A stretch of 45,542 nucleotides of DNA from Caldimicrobium sp. (GCA_025059715.1 JANXCE010000015.1:1-45542); one strand, 5' to 3'; numbered from the stretch's first letter, positions 1 to 8,956 are shown. The notes: a model not told the origin generated them from the sequence alone. Numbers and translations are program-made.

Positions 1-104
1 GGAAGGAGGTCCTTTGGGAGAAACTCTTGAAGGAAGGCCTTAAGATTTTCAGGGTCTTTAAGGATTGCCTTGGCATAAAGATCATAGGCCTTAAGTTCAG
101 CCAT
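1..104 (-). CDS. Rpn-family (PD-(D/E)XK) nuclease/transposase-like protein, N-terminal part, cut by window edge
   Basis: On the minus strand an ATG at 104 opens a frame that runs off the left edge with 34 full codons. The peptide begins MAELKAYDLYAKAILKDPEN and continues with a leucine-rich helix ending near LPKDLL. This pattern (a short lead, then aspartate plus aromatic, then DPEN, then an FLQEFLP-type helix) is typical of the N-terminus of Rpn recombination-promoting nucleases (PF04754-like). The frame stays open upstream of this ATG, so the start is not certain. No clear ribosome binding site precedes it. The rest of the protein lies outside the window, so the catalytic residues cannot be checked. 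Confidence 0.5.
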   Translation of the reverse strand, partial: MAELKAYDLYAKAILKDPENLKAFLQEFLPKDLL

Positions 105-597
105 AGAGGAAGTATAAGGGAAATCTGTTGAGAAGGCAAGAGTTAATGAAAGAAATCCTTGGAACTATGTTTCTGCGCTTTGATTTATATGAGTATCTGG
201 GGGCTGTGGTAAAAAGGTTTTCCTGTTAGGTCTCCTTGACTTTGTTGCTTTTTTTCATGTAATTCCCTTTGAAGTGTGACAGGTTGCGATCCTAACCACA
301 TGTAGAATGCATCAATTAAACCTTGTGATAATTTAGGACTAATTAATTTTTTTAAATTGACACCCTAAGGGATTCTATTCATCAGAACCAACGGGTTTTG
401 GAAATTATTTATCAAAGACAAATCTATTGAAGTTTTTTCGTGGCGCGTGTTCGAATATTACTTTAAAGTTTTTAAAGAATACCCAAATTCGCTGATATAA
501 ACTTCAAAAAGCCTATAGAAGTTGCAGTAGTTTAGAGTTTCCAAAGGATTTCCCCTATCATCCAGTAGGTATAGACTAAACAGCAAAGGCTCTGCCC
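105..597. other. Non-coding or decayed DNA
   Basis: No convincing gene is seen on either strand. All frames are broken by frequent stops and the sequence is A+T rich. It may contain the upstream region of the minus-strand Rpn-like gene and remnants of older genes, but nothing could be identified. Confidence 0.5.
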
Positions 598-786
598 ATG
601 ATGAGAGACTATTTAACAGCTAAGCTTAATATTAAATATCCCATCAGCAAGTTGGGGAGAATGGAAATAAGTTATAAGGCCCAACTGGCAAATTATAATG
701 GAGATGAGATAACTTACCGTGCCGGGGGTAGCTTGCTTTTAGACTTAAAGAGGGCCTCTTCAAACTTTCCCTTTCAATTAGAGTAG
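598..786 (+). pseudogene. Short ORF, possible remnant of an outer-membrane beta-barrel protein
   Basis: An ATG-started frame of 62 codons has alternating polar and hydrophobic stretches (for example ISYKAQLANY and GGSLLLDL), which resembles beta strands at the C-terminus of an outer-membrane barrel. A stop codon (577-579) lies shortly upstream in frame, there is no ribosome binding site, and the surrounding DNA is decayed. It may be a gene relic or a chance ORF. No family was recognised. Confidence 0.22.
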
Positions 787-905
787 TCTCAACAACCTAA
801 GGAACTTTAAGGGCATGATCCTTATATTGCCTGATAACAACATTTAAGCAGAGAAGTTAGAAGTTTACAGCATAAGTTTGATTAGTATGCTATAACGGGG
901 CTATC

Positions 906-934
906 TTGACAAATATTTTAAATTTTGCTATTTT
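906..934 (+). promoter_or_regulatory. Sigma70-type promoter of the ppsA operon
   Basis: TTGACA at 906-911 is followed by a 17-nt spacer and TATTTT at 929-934. It lies just upstream of the GGAGG ribosome binding site (951-955) and the ppsA ATG at 961. The leader would be short, about 20 nt. Confidence 0.65.
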
Positions 935-960
935 TTTCAAAATGATTGTTGGAGGGGTTT

Positions 961-3402
961 ATGGCTGGGAAGCCTCTAATTCTTTGGTTTGATGAGATAG
1001 GTTATAAAGATGTGCCCCTTGTAGGGGGAAAAAATGCTTCCCTTGGGGAGATGTATTCCAAGCTTACTTCTAAGGGTATAAACATTCCCTATGGATTTGC
1101 GGTTACTGCGGAAGCATACAGATATTTTATTCAAGAGAATCATCTCGATGATCAGATCAAATCTACTTTAAAGGGGCTTGATACCCACGATGTGCACGAT
1201 TTGCAAAGAAGAGGAAAAAAGATTAGAAGTCTCATTCTTCAGGCCAAGATGCCTCCAAAATTAGCAGAAGAGATTGTAAAAGCCTATGAGAGTCTTGCTC
1301 AGAGATATGGTAAAAGGGATCTTGATGTTGCGGTGCGTTCCTCTGCAACTGCGGAGGATCTTCCAGATGCCTCCTTTGCAGGTCAGCAGGAAACCTATCT
1401 AAATGTAAGGGGTTCTCAGAATGTAGTTAATTATGTCCAGCGGTGCTTTGCTTCTCTTTTTACAGATAGGGCTATTTCCTATAGACAAGACAAGGGCTTT
1501 GATCATTTTTCCGTGTATCTCTCGGTTGCGGTTCAAAAGATGGTTCGTTCCGATAGAGCATGCTCCGGAGTTATTTTCACCTTGGATACGGAGTCAGGTT
1601 TTAGAGATGTAGTTTATATTACGGGATCATGGGGTTTAGGGGAGTATGTGGTTCAAGGAAAAGTAAATCCTGATGAGTTTTATGTCTTCAAGCCAACTCT
1701 TAGAGAGGGCTATAAACCTATACTTTCCAAAAAATTAGGAAACAAAGATATTAAATTAGTTTACGGAAATAGTCTCAGAAGACCTCTGAAAGAGGTAAAA
1801 ACAACTAAAGAAGAGAAATTATCCTATGTATTAAGTGAGGAGGAGATTCTAAAATTAGCCCAATGGGCTATTATCATTGAAGACCACTATGGAAGACCTA
1901 TGGATATTGAGTGGGCTAAGGATGGTGATGGAAAGGAGGTAGGCACTGGAGAGCTTTTCATTGTGCAAGCAAGGCCTGAGACAGTTCATGCAGTAAAGGA
2001 ACAAAAGTTTTATGAAATCTATAAGCTTAAAGGAGATGGCAGAGTTCTGTGCACTGGTAAAGCAGTAGGAAGTAAGGTAGGTCAAGGGAAAGCTCGGGTT
2101 ATTCTTGATATTTCAGGTATATCGGAGTTTCAAGCTGGAGAGGTTTTAATTACTACTATGACTGATCCCGATTGGGAACCCATTATGAAGAAGGCCTCCG
2201 CTATCGTTACTGATAAAGGTGGAAGAACCTGTCACGCAGCTATTGTTTCTCGAGAATTGGGTATACCCTGTATTGTAGGCACCGAAGTAGCAACCAAGGT
2301 GGCAAAAACTGGACAGGAAGTAACAGTAGATTGCACTCAAGGAGAAGAGGGAAGACTTTTGGAAGGTATTATTCCCTTTGAAGTGGATCGGATTGATTTA
2401 GAGAAGGTTCCAACCACTAAGACCAAAATAATGATGAATGTAGGTATACCGGAGCAGGCTTTTGCTCAGGCTCAACTTCCCAATGATGGAGTAGGGCTTG
2501 CCCGCCTTGAGTTTATTATCGGATCCCACATAGGCATTCATCCCTTAGCTCTCATTTACTTTGAAGATCTTAAAAAGAAAGCCTCTAAGGATAAAAAAAT
2601 AGCCAAATTAGTGAAACTCATTGAAGAAAAAACCTATGGGTATGAAAATAAGGCTGATTTCTTTGTAGATAAACTGGCTCAGGGAGTTGGAACTATTGGG
2701 GCTTCTTTTTATCCCAAGGAAGTTATCGTGAGATTATCGGATTTCAAAAGTAACGAGTATGCCAATCTACTTGGAGGTTATCTCTTTGAGCCTGAGGAAC
2801 ACAATCCTATGATCGGTTGGCGAGGGGCCTCCCGTTACTATGATCCCAAGTTTGAGCCTGCCTTTGCATTAGAATGTAAGGCTTTAGCTAAGGTGAGAAA
2901 TGAAATGGGGTTAACTAATGTCAAGGTTATGATACCCTTTTGTAGGACTCCAGAGGAAGGTAAAAAGGTTATAGAAATAATGGAAAAGTATGGACTTAAA
3001 AGGGGAGAAAACGGTTTAGAAGTCTATGTAATGTGTGAGATACCCAGTAATGTTATTCTTGCCGAGGAATTTGCGGAGATCTTTGACGGCTTCTCTATTG
3101 GCTCCAACGATCTAACTCAGCTAACCTTAGGATTAGATCGTGACTCTGAACTTGTGGCTCATCTTTATGATGAGAGAAATGAAGCAGTAAAGAGGATGAT
3201 TAGGCAGGTTATTGATATTGCTAAGAAAAAAGGTAAGAAAATTGGAATTTGTGGGCAAGCTCCCAGTGATTTTCCAGATTTTGCGGAATTTTTAGTTGAA
3301 TGTGGGATTGATTCCATGAGTCTAACTCCAGATACTATAGTTAAGACGAGGCTTCTTGTGGCAGAAAAGGAAAAAACTTTACAGGGTGAAAAAAAGAGCT
3401 AA
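961..3402 (+). CDS. ppsA: Phosphoenolpyruvate synthase (pyruvate, water dikinase)
   Basis: It converts pyruvate + ATP + water to PEP + AMP + phosphate, a cytoplasmic gluconeogenic step needed by organisms that grow on C1-C3 compounds. The 813-residue protein has the usual three parts. An N-terminal ATP-binding domain carries VGGKNASLGEM near residue 25. The central phosphohistidine domain has GGRTCHAAIVSRELG with the catalytic His at about 425. The C-terminal PEP-binding barrel ends with a GICGQAPSDFPDF segment carrying the conserved Cys. The ATG at 961 is chosen over an upstream TTG (946) because GGAGG at 951-955 sits correctly before it. The next gene starts 3 nt after its tandem TAA stops, so it heads an operon with ftsB, ribH, pgk and tpiA, consistent with central carbon metabolism. 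Confidence 0.95.
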   Translation: MAGKPLILWFDEIGYKDVPLVGGKNASLGEMYSKLTSKGINIPYGFAVTAEAYRYFIQENHLDDQIKSTLKGLDTHDVHDLQRRGKKIRSLILQAKMPPKLAEEIVKAYESLAQRYGKRDLDVAVRSSATAEDLPDASFAGQQETYLNVRGSQNVVNYVQRCFASLFTDRAISYRQDKGFDHFSVYLSVAVQKMVRSDRACSGVIFTLDTESGFRDVVYITGSWGLGEYVVQGKVNPDEFYVFKPTLREGYKPILSKKLGNKDIKLVYGNSLRRPLKEVKTTKEEKLSYVLSEEEILKLAQWAIIIEDHYGRPMDIEWAKDGDGKEVGTGELFIVQARPETVHAVKEQKFYEIYKLKGDGRVLCTGKAVGSKVGQGKARVILDISGISEFQAGEVLITTMTDPDWEPIMKKASAIVTDKGGRTCHAAIVSRELGIPCIVGTEVATKVAKTGQEVTVDCTQGEEGRLLEGIIPFEVDRIDLEKVPTTKTKIMMNVGIPEQAFAQAQLPNDGVGLARLEFIIGSHIGIHPLALIYFEDLKKKASKDKKIAKLVKLIEEKTYGYENKADFFVDKLAQGVGTIGASFYPKEVIVRLSDFKSNEYANLLGGYLFEPEEHNPMIGWRGASRYYDPKFEPAFALECKALAKVRNEMGLTNVKVMIPFCRTPEEGKKVIEIMEKYGLKRGENGLEVYVMCEIPSNVILAEEFAEIFDGFSIGSNDLTQLTLGLDRDSELVAHLYDERNEAVKRMIRQVIDIAKKKGKKIGICGQAPSDFPDFAEFLVECGIDSMSLTPDTIVKTRLLVAEKEKTLQGEKKS

Positions 3403-3405
3403 TAA

Positions 3406-4116
3406 GTGATAGTTCTTTTATTAAGTTTAATTTTTCTCTGGTGGGGGGAAGTGTTAGCAGTTCCCCCTCATCTTCATGGGGTTATACCCCCAGAGATCAC
3501 TCCAGAGAGAGAATATGGGTATTTAAGAAATTCGCTATATGGTTTTCTCCTTGATCGACTTAATAGAACACCACAAATAGTTTTTGTGCCAAGGGAGCAG
3601 AATCAAGTTTCTGATCTCAAAACCCTTTTAAAAAGTAAATTTTTCTTCATATCTCCTGTGCAAATAAGGATGGAGTTAGAGTTAATAGAGATACAAGGGA
3701 AACGGCCTCTTTGGCAATCCATTAAAGAAACTACTGCGGAACAATTTTGGATAGCCTTAGAGACGGAACTTGAAAAGTTAAGACAGCACTTTAAAGAGGT
3801 CCAACCTGTAACTCCTGTGCCAGTAGCTCCTCAGGCTTCAAAGCTTAAAAGGGAAGATAGTCCCTCTTTATGGTCCAGAATAAATCCCTTGAAGGCTATT
3901 TCTAAACTATTTCCTCGAAGAGAAGAACCTTTAAGAGTGAGGGTCCAGGTCCCACCTCCCTCACCTCCCCCTGGTTTTTCTATTCCGCAGTCTCAATCTC
4001 TAACTACCTCAGCGGAGGTTTTAAGTAGGCCCACCCCAGTGAACGAAAAAATACCTGTTATGGGGACTCTTCAGAAAGAACCCTTATTAGGCCCTTCACC
4101 CTGGCAATGGTTTTAA
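3406..4116 (+). CDS. Exported or membrane-anchored proline-rich protein of unknown function
   Basis: The family is not recognised. The 236-residue product starts at a GTG (3406) right after the double stop of ppsA. It opens with a hydrophobic segment (about residues 2-18, ending in VLAVPPH) that looks like a signal peptide or anchor. Residues about 25-125 form a mixed, charged region. From about 125 onward it is rich in proline and basic residues (PVTPVPVAP, VPPPSPPPGF), typical of a flexible periplasmic linker. It lies 21 nt upstream of the ftsB-like gene, so a role at the cell envelope or division site is possible but is only inferred from position. Confidence 0.7.
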   Translation: MIVLLLSLIFLWWGEVLAVPPHLHGVIPPEITPEREYGYLRNSLYGFLLDRLNRTPQIVFVPREQNQVSDLKTLLKSKFFFISPVQIRMELELIEIQGKRPLWQSIKETTAEQFWIALETELEKLRQHFKEVQPVTPVPVAPQASKLKREDSPSLWSRINPLKAISKLFPRREEPLRVRVQVPPPSPPPGFSIPQSQSLTTSAEVLSRPTPVNEKIPVMGTLQKEPLLGPSPWQWF

Positions 4117-4137
4117 ATAATAAAAAATTATTAGGAA

Positions 4138-4452
4138 ATGAAAAAACAGCCGGTTATTTATCTTAAGCCTTATTCTAAACGGAGTAAAAAAAAGAGATTA
4201 AAGAAGATTTTATTGGTAGTTTTGTCGGTGTTAGTTTTTTTTTCTCTAATGGTTTATCTTTTGCTACACTGGATGATTAAAAAAGAGGGAAGGGAATTGG
4301 AAAAATTAAGGATGGAAAATCAGATATTGCGCTCTGAAATAAAGCGCTTTCAAAGCAGTGATGAGGCTTATGAAGAGCTTTTAAGAACTAAAATGGGATA
4401 CATCAAGGAGGGTGAAAAGTTAATAATATATTCAGATCTAAAAAAGAAGTAG
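4138..4452 (+). CDS. ftsB: FtsB/DivIC-type septum formation initiator
   Basis: This is a small bitopic division protein that bridges FtsL and FtsQ at the septum in known systems. The 104-residue sequence has a Lys/Arg-rich cytoplasmic tail (residues 1-24), one membrane helix (about 25-47), and a periplasmic leucine-heptad coiled coil (about 50-75, EGRELEKLRMENQILRSEI). It then has the short ELLRTKMGYIKEGE segment typical of the FtsB/DivIC family (the usual form is ARxxLGyvkpGE). Length and layout fit the family. It lies between the unknown proline-rich gene and ribH on the same strand. Confidence 0.85.
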   Translation: MKKQPVIYLKPYSKRSKKKRLKKILLVVLSVLVFFSLMVYLLLHWMIKKEGRELEKLRMENQILRSEIKRFQSSDEAYEELLRTKMGYIKEGEKLIIYSDLKKK

Positions 4453-4476
4453 AGCTATTATGGAGGTGGGGATCAT

Positions 4477-4956
4477 ATGGATCGTTGTCGCGTAATTGAA
4501 GGTTATTTTGAGGGTGCAGATCTTCGTTTAGCTATTGTAGTGAGTAGATTCAATGTTTTTATAACCCAGAAATTATTGGAGGGAGCTTTGGATGTGCTAA
4601 GGAGGCACCGAGTGAAAGAGGAGGAGATTTCCATAGCCTGGGTTCCAGGTGCCTTTGAAATACCCCTTGTTGCTAAAAAGTTAGCTCTCACCGGAAAGTT
4701 TGATGCGATAATTTGTTTAGGGGCTATTATAAGGGGAGCAACTCCTCATTTTGAATATGTAGCCTCTGAGACCTCTAAAGGTATAGCTCAAGTGATGTTA
4801 GAAACTGGAGTGCCCGTTATCTTTGGGATTTTGACCACAGATACTATTGAACAGGCAATTGAAAGAGCAGGCACCAAAGCGGGCAACAAGGGAGCAGAGG
4901 CAGCTTTCACCGCTTTGGAGGTAGTTAATCTTATTAAAAGGATTTCCACTTTATAA
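4477..4956 (+). CDS. ribH: 6,7-dimethyl-8-ribityllumazine synthase
   Basis: It condenses 5-amino-6-ribitylaminouracil with 3,4-dihydroxy-2-butanone-4-phosphate, the penultimate step of riboflavin synthesis. The 159-residue length is standard. Diagnostic segments are IVVSRFN near residue 22, VPGAFEIPL near 55, and the active-site stretch [17 protein letters not shown] near 80-97 with the catalytic His. A GGAGGTGGGG site precedes the ATG. It is alone among riboflavin genes here and lies between ftsB and pgk in the same operon, so flavin supply is uncoupled from other rib genes. Qmo and AprA in this window need FAD. Confidence 0.96.
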   Translation: MDRCRVIEGYFEGADLRLAIVVSRFNVFITQKLLEGALDVLRRHRVKEEEISIAWVPGAFEIPLVAKKLALTGKFDAIICLGAIIRGATPHFEYVASETSKGIAQVMLETGVPVIFGILTTDTIEQAIERAGTKAGNKGAEAAFTALEVVNLIKRISTL

Positions 4957-4969
4957 GGAGGTTTAGGCT

Positions 4970-6130
4970 ATGAAGACCATTAGGGATTTTGATCTAAGGG
5001 GCAAAAGGGTTTTTATTAGAGTTGATTTTAATGTTCCCTTGGAGAATGGAGAGATACTTGATGATACGCGAATAGTGGAGGCCCTCCCCACTATTGAGTA
5101 TGCTCTCAAGGCGGGAGGAAAAGTAATTTTGTGTTCCCATTTAGGAAGGCCAAAGGGAAAGAGAGTTCCTGAGCTTTCTTTGAAACCTGTTTTTAACTAC
5201 TTACAAAGGAAGCTAAAAACTACAGTTAAGTTTTTGGAGGATCTGTCCTCTGAACAAGAGAGAGCTCAACTTTCTCAATTGAAGGAAGGTGAGGTGCTAC
5301 TTCTTGAGAATATACGCTATTATGATGGAGAGACCAAGAATGAGCCTGAGCTTGCCAGGCTTTTAGCAAGTTTTACTGATGTTTTTATTAATGATGCCTT
5401 TTCAGTTTGCCATCGAGCCCATGCTTCTGTGGTTGGTATTGCGGAATTGGTGAAAGAAAAGGGAATAGGTTTTTTGACTGAGAAGGAATTAAAATATCTT
5501 ACGCGAGTTATTGGAAAACCCGAGCGACCCTTTTATGCCATAATTGGCGGAAGCAAGGTCTCAACTAAGATTGGTATCTTAAAAAACTTACTTCCACGGA
5601 TTGATAAATTAATCATTGGTGGGGCCATGGCAAATACCTTCCTATACTCCTTAGGCTATAATGTGGGAGCCTCTCAGGTAGAGAGGGAATACCTTGATAT
5701 TGCCAAAGATATTCTCTATGAAGCCAAAGAACAGGAGGTAAAAATCTACTTACCTGTTGATGTAGTCGTGGAAAGAAAGGGGCAGGCATATAAAGTTTCT
5801 TTAGAGGAAGTGGAGGAGGAGGATCAGATTTTTGATATAGGTGAGGAGACAGTAAGGTATTTTAGCTTGGCTTTAGAGGGCGCTAAAACCATCATTTGGA
5901 ATGGTCCCTTAGGTTATTTTGAGAAGGAACCCTTTCAATGGGGAACAACAGGTGTGGCAAGGAGGGTTGCTGCTCTAAATGCGGTAACGGTTGCGGGAGG
6001 TGGTGATACTTTGTCTGCCCTCAAAAAAGCAGGAGTTCTTACCGCCTTTTCACATACTTCAACCGCAGGCGGAGCTTTTCTGGAGTATTTAGAAGGTAAA
6101 GAGTTACCTGGGTTAGCGGTCCTTAAATAA
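4970..6130 (+). CDS. pgk: Phosphoglycerate kinase
   Basis: It interconverts 1,3-bisphosphoglycerate + ADP and 3-phosphoglycerate + ATP in glycolysis and gluconeogenesis. The 386-residue protein has the family signature RVFIRVDFNVPLENGEI near residue 15, CSHLGRPKG near 57, and the substrate loop INDAFSVCHRAHAS near 143. The nucleotide domain includes GGSKVSTKIG and WNGPLGYFE, and the C-terminal GGGDTLSAL loop is present. GGAGG precedes the ATG. It lies 13 nt after ribH and 25 nt before tpiA, forming a gluconeogenic set with ppsA. Confidence 0.97.
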   Translation: MKTIRDFDLRGKRVFIRVDFNVPLENGEILDDTRIVEALPTIEYALKAGGKVILCSHLGRPKGKRVPELSLKPVFNYLQRKLKTTVKFLEDLSSEQERAQLSQLKEGEVLLLENIRYYDGETKNEPELARLLASFTDVFINDAFSVCHRAHASVVGIAELVKEKGIGFLTEKELKYLTRVIGKPERPFYAIIGGSKVSTKIGILKNLLPRIDKLIIGGAMANTFLYSLGYNVGASQVEREYLDIAKDILYEAKEQEVKIYLPVDVVVERKGQAYKVSLEEVEEEDQIFDIGEETVRYFSLALEGAKTIIWNGPLGYFEKEPFQWGTTGVARRVAALNAVTVAGGGDTLSALKKAGVLTAFSHTSTAGGAFLEYLEGKELPGLAVLK

Positions 6131-6155
6131 CACTTCCTTATTAGGAGTATTTTCT

Positions 6156-6926
6156 ATGAAGAAATACCTATTTGTCGGTAATTGGAAGATGAATCACACT
6201 CTTGAGGAAACAAGAAAATTTTTTGAGGTTTTTTTAGAGAAGATTGGGGAAGTAGACTTATCAGATCGATTGATAGCTATTGCTCCACCTTTTACCTCTC
6301 TATATTATGCCTCTTCCTTGGTGAAGGATAGTCCTATAAAACTTTGTGCTCAGAATGCCCATTTTGCAGACCGTGGAGCCTTTACCGGTGAAATCTCTCC
6401 CCTTATGTTAAGGGAGATAGGTGTAGAATATGTAATTATTGGCCACTCTGAAAGAAGACATATCTTTGGGGAGAAGGATAGTCTGATAGCTAAGAGGGTG
6501 GAGGGAGTTTATAAGTTTGGTCTTACTCCAATTCTTTGTGTAGGAGAAACTCTGTCCGAGAGAGAGGTAGGGCAAACATTAGAGGTAGTAGAAAGACAAA
6601 TTAAAAGAGGTTTAGAGCACATTTCCGAGCTCTTACCTGAGAGATTAGTCATTGCTTATGAACCAGTCTGGGCTATAGGGACTGGAGTTAATGCCACTCC
6701 TGAACAAGCGGAAGAGGTTCACTCCTACCTCAGAGAACTTCTTAAAGAATTATATGGAGAAAGAGCAAGAGAAATAAGGATACTCTATGGTGGGAGTGTA
6801 ACCCCTGAGAATGTAAACTCCCTGATGAGCAAGCCTAATATTGACGGTGTCTTAGTGGGAGGTGCCTCCCTTGATCCCCAAAAATTTTTAAGCATTGTCA
6901 GTATAAGAGTGGTGAAAGAGGTATAA
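6156..6926 (+). CDS. tpiA: Triosephosphate isomerase
   Basis: It interconverts dihydroxyacetone phosphate and glyceraldehyde-3-phosphate. The 256-residue TIM barrel has the N-terminal GNWKMNHT with the catalytic Lys, IIGHSERRH with the catalytic His near residue 100, YEPVWAIGTG with the catalytic Glu near 170, and ILYGGSVTPEN near the phosphate-binding loop. Length is normal. It is co-directional with pgk and followed 2 nt later by the CoA-binding protein gene. Confidence 0.97.
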   Translation: MKKYLFVGNWKMNHTLEETRKFFEVFLEKIGEVDLSDRLIAIAPPFTSLYYASSLVKDSPIKLCAQNAHFADRGAFTGEISPLMLREIGVEYVIIGHSERRHIFGEKDSLIAKRVEGVYKFGLTPILCVGETLSEREVGQTLEVVERQIKRGLEHISELLPERLVIAYEPVWAIGTGVNATPEQAEEVHSYLRELLKELYGERAREIRILYGGSVTPENVNSLMSKPNIDGVLVGGASLDPQKFLSIVSIRVVKEV

Positions 6927-6928
6927 AA

Positions 6929-7360
6929 ATGGAATGTCCACTTCCAGATTACTCTTCATTAGATCCCCTTTTGTTGGAAATAACGCGTAAGTATAAAAGG
7001 CTTGTAATAGTGGGGGCAAGTCCCAAAGAGGACCGTCCCAGTTTTAAGGTGATGAAATATCTTCTCAGTGAGGGATTTGAGATTCTTCCAGTGAATCCCA
7101 TTTATCCAGAGATATTAGGTATAAAAACCTACCCTGACTTGGAGAGTATTCCCGAAGATTTTCAACCCGAGGTAATTATAATTTTCAGAAGGAGTAGTGA
7201 GGTTCTCCCTGTGGTGGAGAGGGCACTGAGACTTAAACCTAAGGTCATTTGGATGCAGGAGGGTATTGTGAACGAAGAGGCTAAGGCTTTGGCTGAATCA
7301 CTGGGTATAAAGGTAGTTATGAATCTCTGTTTTAAAAAGGTCCATCAACTTGCAAAATGA
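6929..7360 (+). CDS. CoA-binding domain protein (YccU-like)
   Basis: The 143-residue protein is a single Rossmann-type CoA-binding domain. It shows VIVGASPKEDRPSFKVMKYL near residue 25, then ILPVNPIYPEILGIKTYPDL, and KVIWMQEGIVNEEAKALAES near 110. This is the standalone YccU-like family, whose physiological role is not established. It starts 2 nt after tpiA and its end overlaps the scpA-like start by 4 nt, so translation is probably coupled. Confidence 0.85.
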   Translation: MECPLPDYSSLDPLLLEITRKYKRLVIVGASPKEDRPSFKVMKYLLSEGFEILPVNPIYPEILGIKTYPDLESIPEDFQPEVIIIFRRSSEVLPVVERALRLKPKVIWMQEGIVNEEAKALAESLGIKVVMNLCFKKVHQLAK

Positions 7361-8037
7361 ACCTTTTAGAGGAATCTCTCTCCCTACCCGAGGCATATAA
7401 AAGTCTCCTTAAAATTATTGCCTATAGACGAGAAGACCTAATAAAAATAAGCTTAGCTCCTGTAGCAGAGAGATTTCTCTACTTTCTCTCTATTGAACAA
7501 AGATTGTTTCTAAATGAGCTTTTTTTGCAACTATTGAGTAAGTTGTCCTATGCGGTATATCTTAAGAGTGCTATTCTTTTAAATAATTCCTTAGAGAGAG
7601 AAGAGTATGAAGAGGATGAAAAACCGAGGGAACGCATCTTTTCTCTTTACGAGAAGCTCCCCTTAGGGCGCATTCTTGATGAAAGGGTATTTCTGCCTAA
7701 ACTTGAAGGCTCAAAGGAGCTAAATACATTCTCCAACAGAGGTGATCTTACTAAACTTATTTCCGCCTTTTTAAATTATTTAGAAAGAAGAGTAAGGGAG
7801 AATCCTCAAGCAATAGAATTACATCAACCTTCTATTGAAGAATACATAAATAGGTTAAAGGACCTTCTGTATAAAAGGAGAATAACTACTTGGAGTGCAA
7901 TTTTACTTAATTTCCAGGTGAAGAATCTACAAGAATTAATATGGTTTTTCCTTGCAGTGCTTTATCTTGCCTTTGAAGGGGTTTGTGGAGTTTATCAGGT
8001 TGATGGAGAGGACTTTCAGGTCTTCCTTAAGAGTTAA
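7357..8037 (+). CDS. scpA: ScpA-like segregation/condensation protein (divergent)
   Basis: The 226-residue protein has the layout of the ScpA kleisin. An N-terminal helical part precedes a leucine-rich helix ending in YAVYLKSAILL (about residues 62-75), which corresponds to the family's MAAxLxxIKSRxLLP segment. An acidic linker (EREEYEEDEKP) follows. The C-terminal winged helix (about 150-226) includes ELIWFFLAVLYLAFEGV, like the ScpA FLAlLEL helix. If correct, it binds SMC and ScpB in chromosome condensation. Similarity is weak by eye and no scpB is adjacent, so the assignment is tentative. Its ATG overlaps the previous stop (ATGA). Confidence 0.55.
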   Translation: MNLLEESLSLPEAYKSLLKIIAYRREDLIKISLAPVAERFLYFLSIEQRLFLNELFLQLLSKLSYAVYLKSAILLNNSLEREEYEEDEKPRERIFSLYEKLPLGRILDERVFLPKLEGSKELNTFSNRGDLTKLISAFLNYLERRVRENPQAIELHQPSIEEYINRLKDLLYKRRITTWSAILLNFQVKNLQELIWFFLAVLYLAFEGVCGVYQVDGEDFQVFLKS

Positions 8038-8146
8038 ACTTTTCTTAAGAAAATAAAAAGACAAATTTTAGCACAAAAAAAAGTGAAAAACTCCACATTT
8101 TTAGTAAAAATTCTCCATTATCTGTTTATGTATTAGGTGAGCATAG

Positions 8147-8175
8147 TTGACAACTAGGATTTCTTTAGCTAAAAG
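8147..8175 (+). promoter_or_regulatory. Possible promoter of the nuo operon
   Basis: TTGACA at 8147-8152 is followed 17 nt later by TAAAAG (8170-8175). The -35 is perfect but the -10 is poor. The expected start point would be only a few bases before the ATG at 8186. The 148-nt gap also holds a perfect 14-bp palindrome, TTTTCTTAAGAAAA, at 8040-8053 just after the previous operon. Confidence 0.35.
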
Positions 8176-8185
8176 ATGATGTGTT

Positions 8186-8599
8186 ATGAATTATTCAATT
8201 GTTCATATAGTAGAGAGGTGTACTGGTTGTGGGGATTGTGTGAACGCTTGTGCTGAGGGGCATCAGGGTTTAGCTAATTGTAGAGTTTTTAGGGTTGGAG
8301 ACAGGTTTGCCTTTTTTTCCTGTTTGCAATGTAAAAGGCCTCAGTGTGCTCAAGTTTGCCCAGTGTTTGCCTTAGAGCGACAGGGTGAGGTTGTAGTGTT
8401 TTATGAGGAGGTTTGTGTGGGCTGTAAAAATTGTATAGAGGCTTGCCCTTGGGGTGTACCAAGATTTAATAAAGAGGTAGGCAGGATTGGTAAATGTGAT
8501 CTATGCATAAGTCGGATTCAAAGGGATGAAAATCCCCTTTGTGTTGGGATCTGTCCTAATTCTGCTTTAGAGCTAAGAGAGCTTACAAGTAAGGCGTAA
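8186..8599 (+). CDS. Polyferredoxin (HycB/CooF-like 4Fe-4S electron-transfer protein) heading the nuo operon
   Basis: The 137-residue protein is packed with cysteine motifs for about four [4Fe-4S] clusters. These include CTGCGDCVNAC near residue 12, CLQCKRPQCAQVCP near 47, CVGCKNCIEACP near 77, and CDLCISR with a later CVGICP near 105-125. This arrangement is that of CooF/HycB/HydN electron-transfer subunits of hydrogenases and formate dehydrogenases. It ends 3 nt before nuoA, so it is surely co-transcribed with complex I. nuoE, nuoF and nuoG are absent, so I infer that it delivers electrons (from ferredoxin or another donor) to NuoB/NuoI. No partner is proven by sequence alone. Confidence 0.85.
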   Translation: MNYSIVHIVERCTGCGDCVNACAEGHQGLANCRVFRVGDRFAFFSCLQCKRPQCAQVCPVFALERQGEVVVFYEEVCVGCKNCIEACPWGVPRFNKEVGRIGKCDLCISRIQRDENPLCVGICPNSALELRELTSKA

Positions 8600-8602
8600 G
8601 CA

Positions 8603-8956
8603 ATGGGAAGTCTTTTGCCCTTTTTGATATTTGCAATTTCAGTATTGATTATAGGGCTTTCTATGTTGATAGTAAATAGAGTGCTGGCACTAAGAAAGCC
8701 CCTGCCAGAGAAACTGATACCTTACGAATGTGGGATGGATCCCTCTGGAGATACAAGGATTCCCTTTAGAGTAAAGTTTTACCTTATAGCCCTAATTTTT
8801 CTTATTTTTGATGTGGAAGTGGTATTTCTCTATCCTTGGGCAGTGGTTTTTGAGGAGTTATCCTGGTTTGGGTTTGTAGAGGTTATTATTTTTGTGTTTC
8901 TCCTTTTAGTGGCCTATGTTTATGCCTTAGTGGAAGGAGGTTTAAAGTGGGATTAG
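8603..8956 (+). CDS. nuoA: NADH-quinone oxidoreductase subunit A
   Basis: This small membrane subunit of complex I sits near the quinone channel. Its 117 residues have three predicted membrane helices (about 3-25, 59-80, 85-110). It carries the hallmark loop [21 protein letters not shown] after helix 1 and [14 protein letters not shown] in helix 2. Its 3' end overlaps the GTG start of nuoB, as expected in a tight operon. Confidence 0.95.
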   Translation: MGSLLPFLIFAISVLIIGLSMLIVNRVLALRKPLPEKLIPYECGMDPSGDTRIPFRVKFYLIALIFLIFDVEVVFLYPWAVVFEELSWFGFVEVIIFVFLLLVAYVYALVEGGLKWD

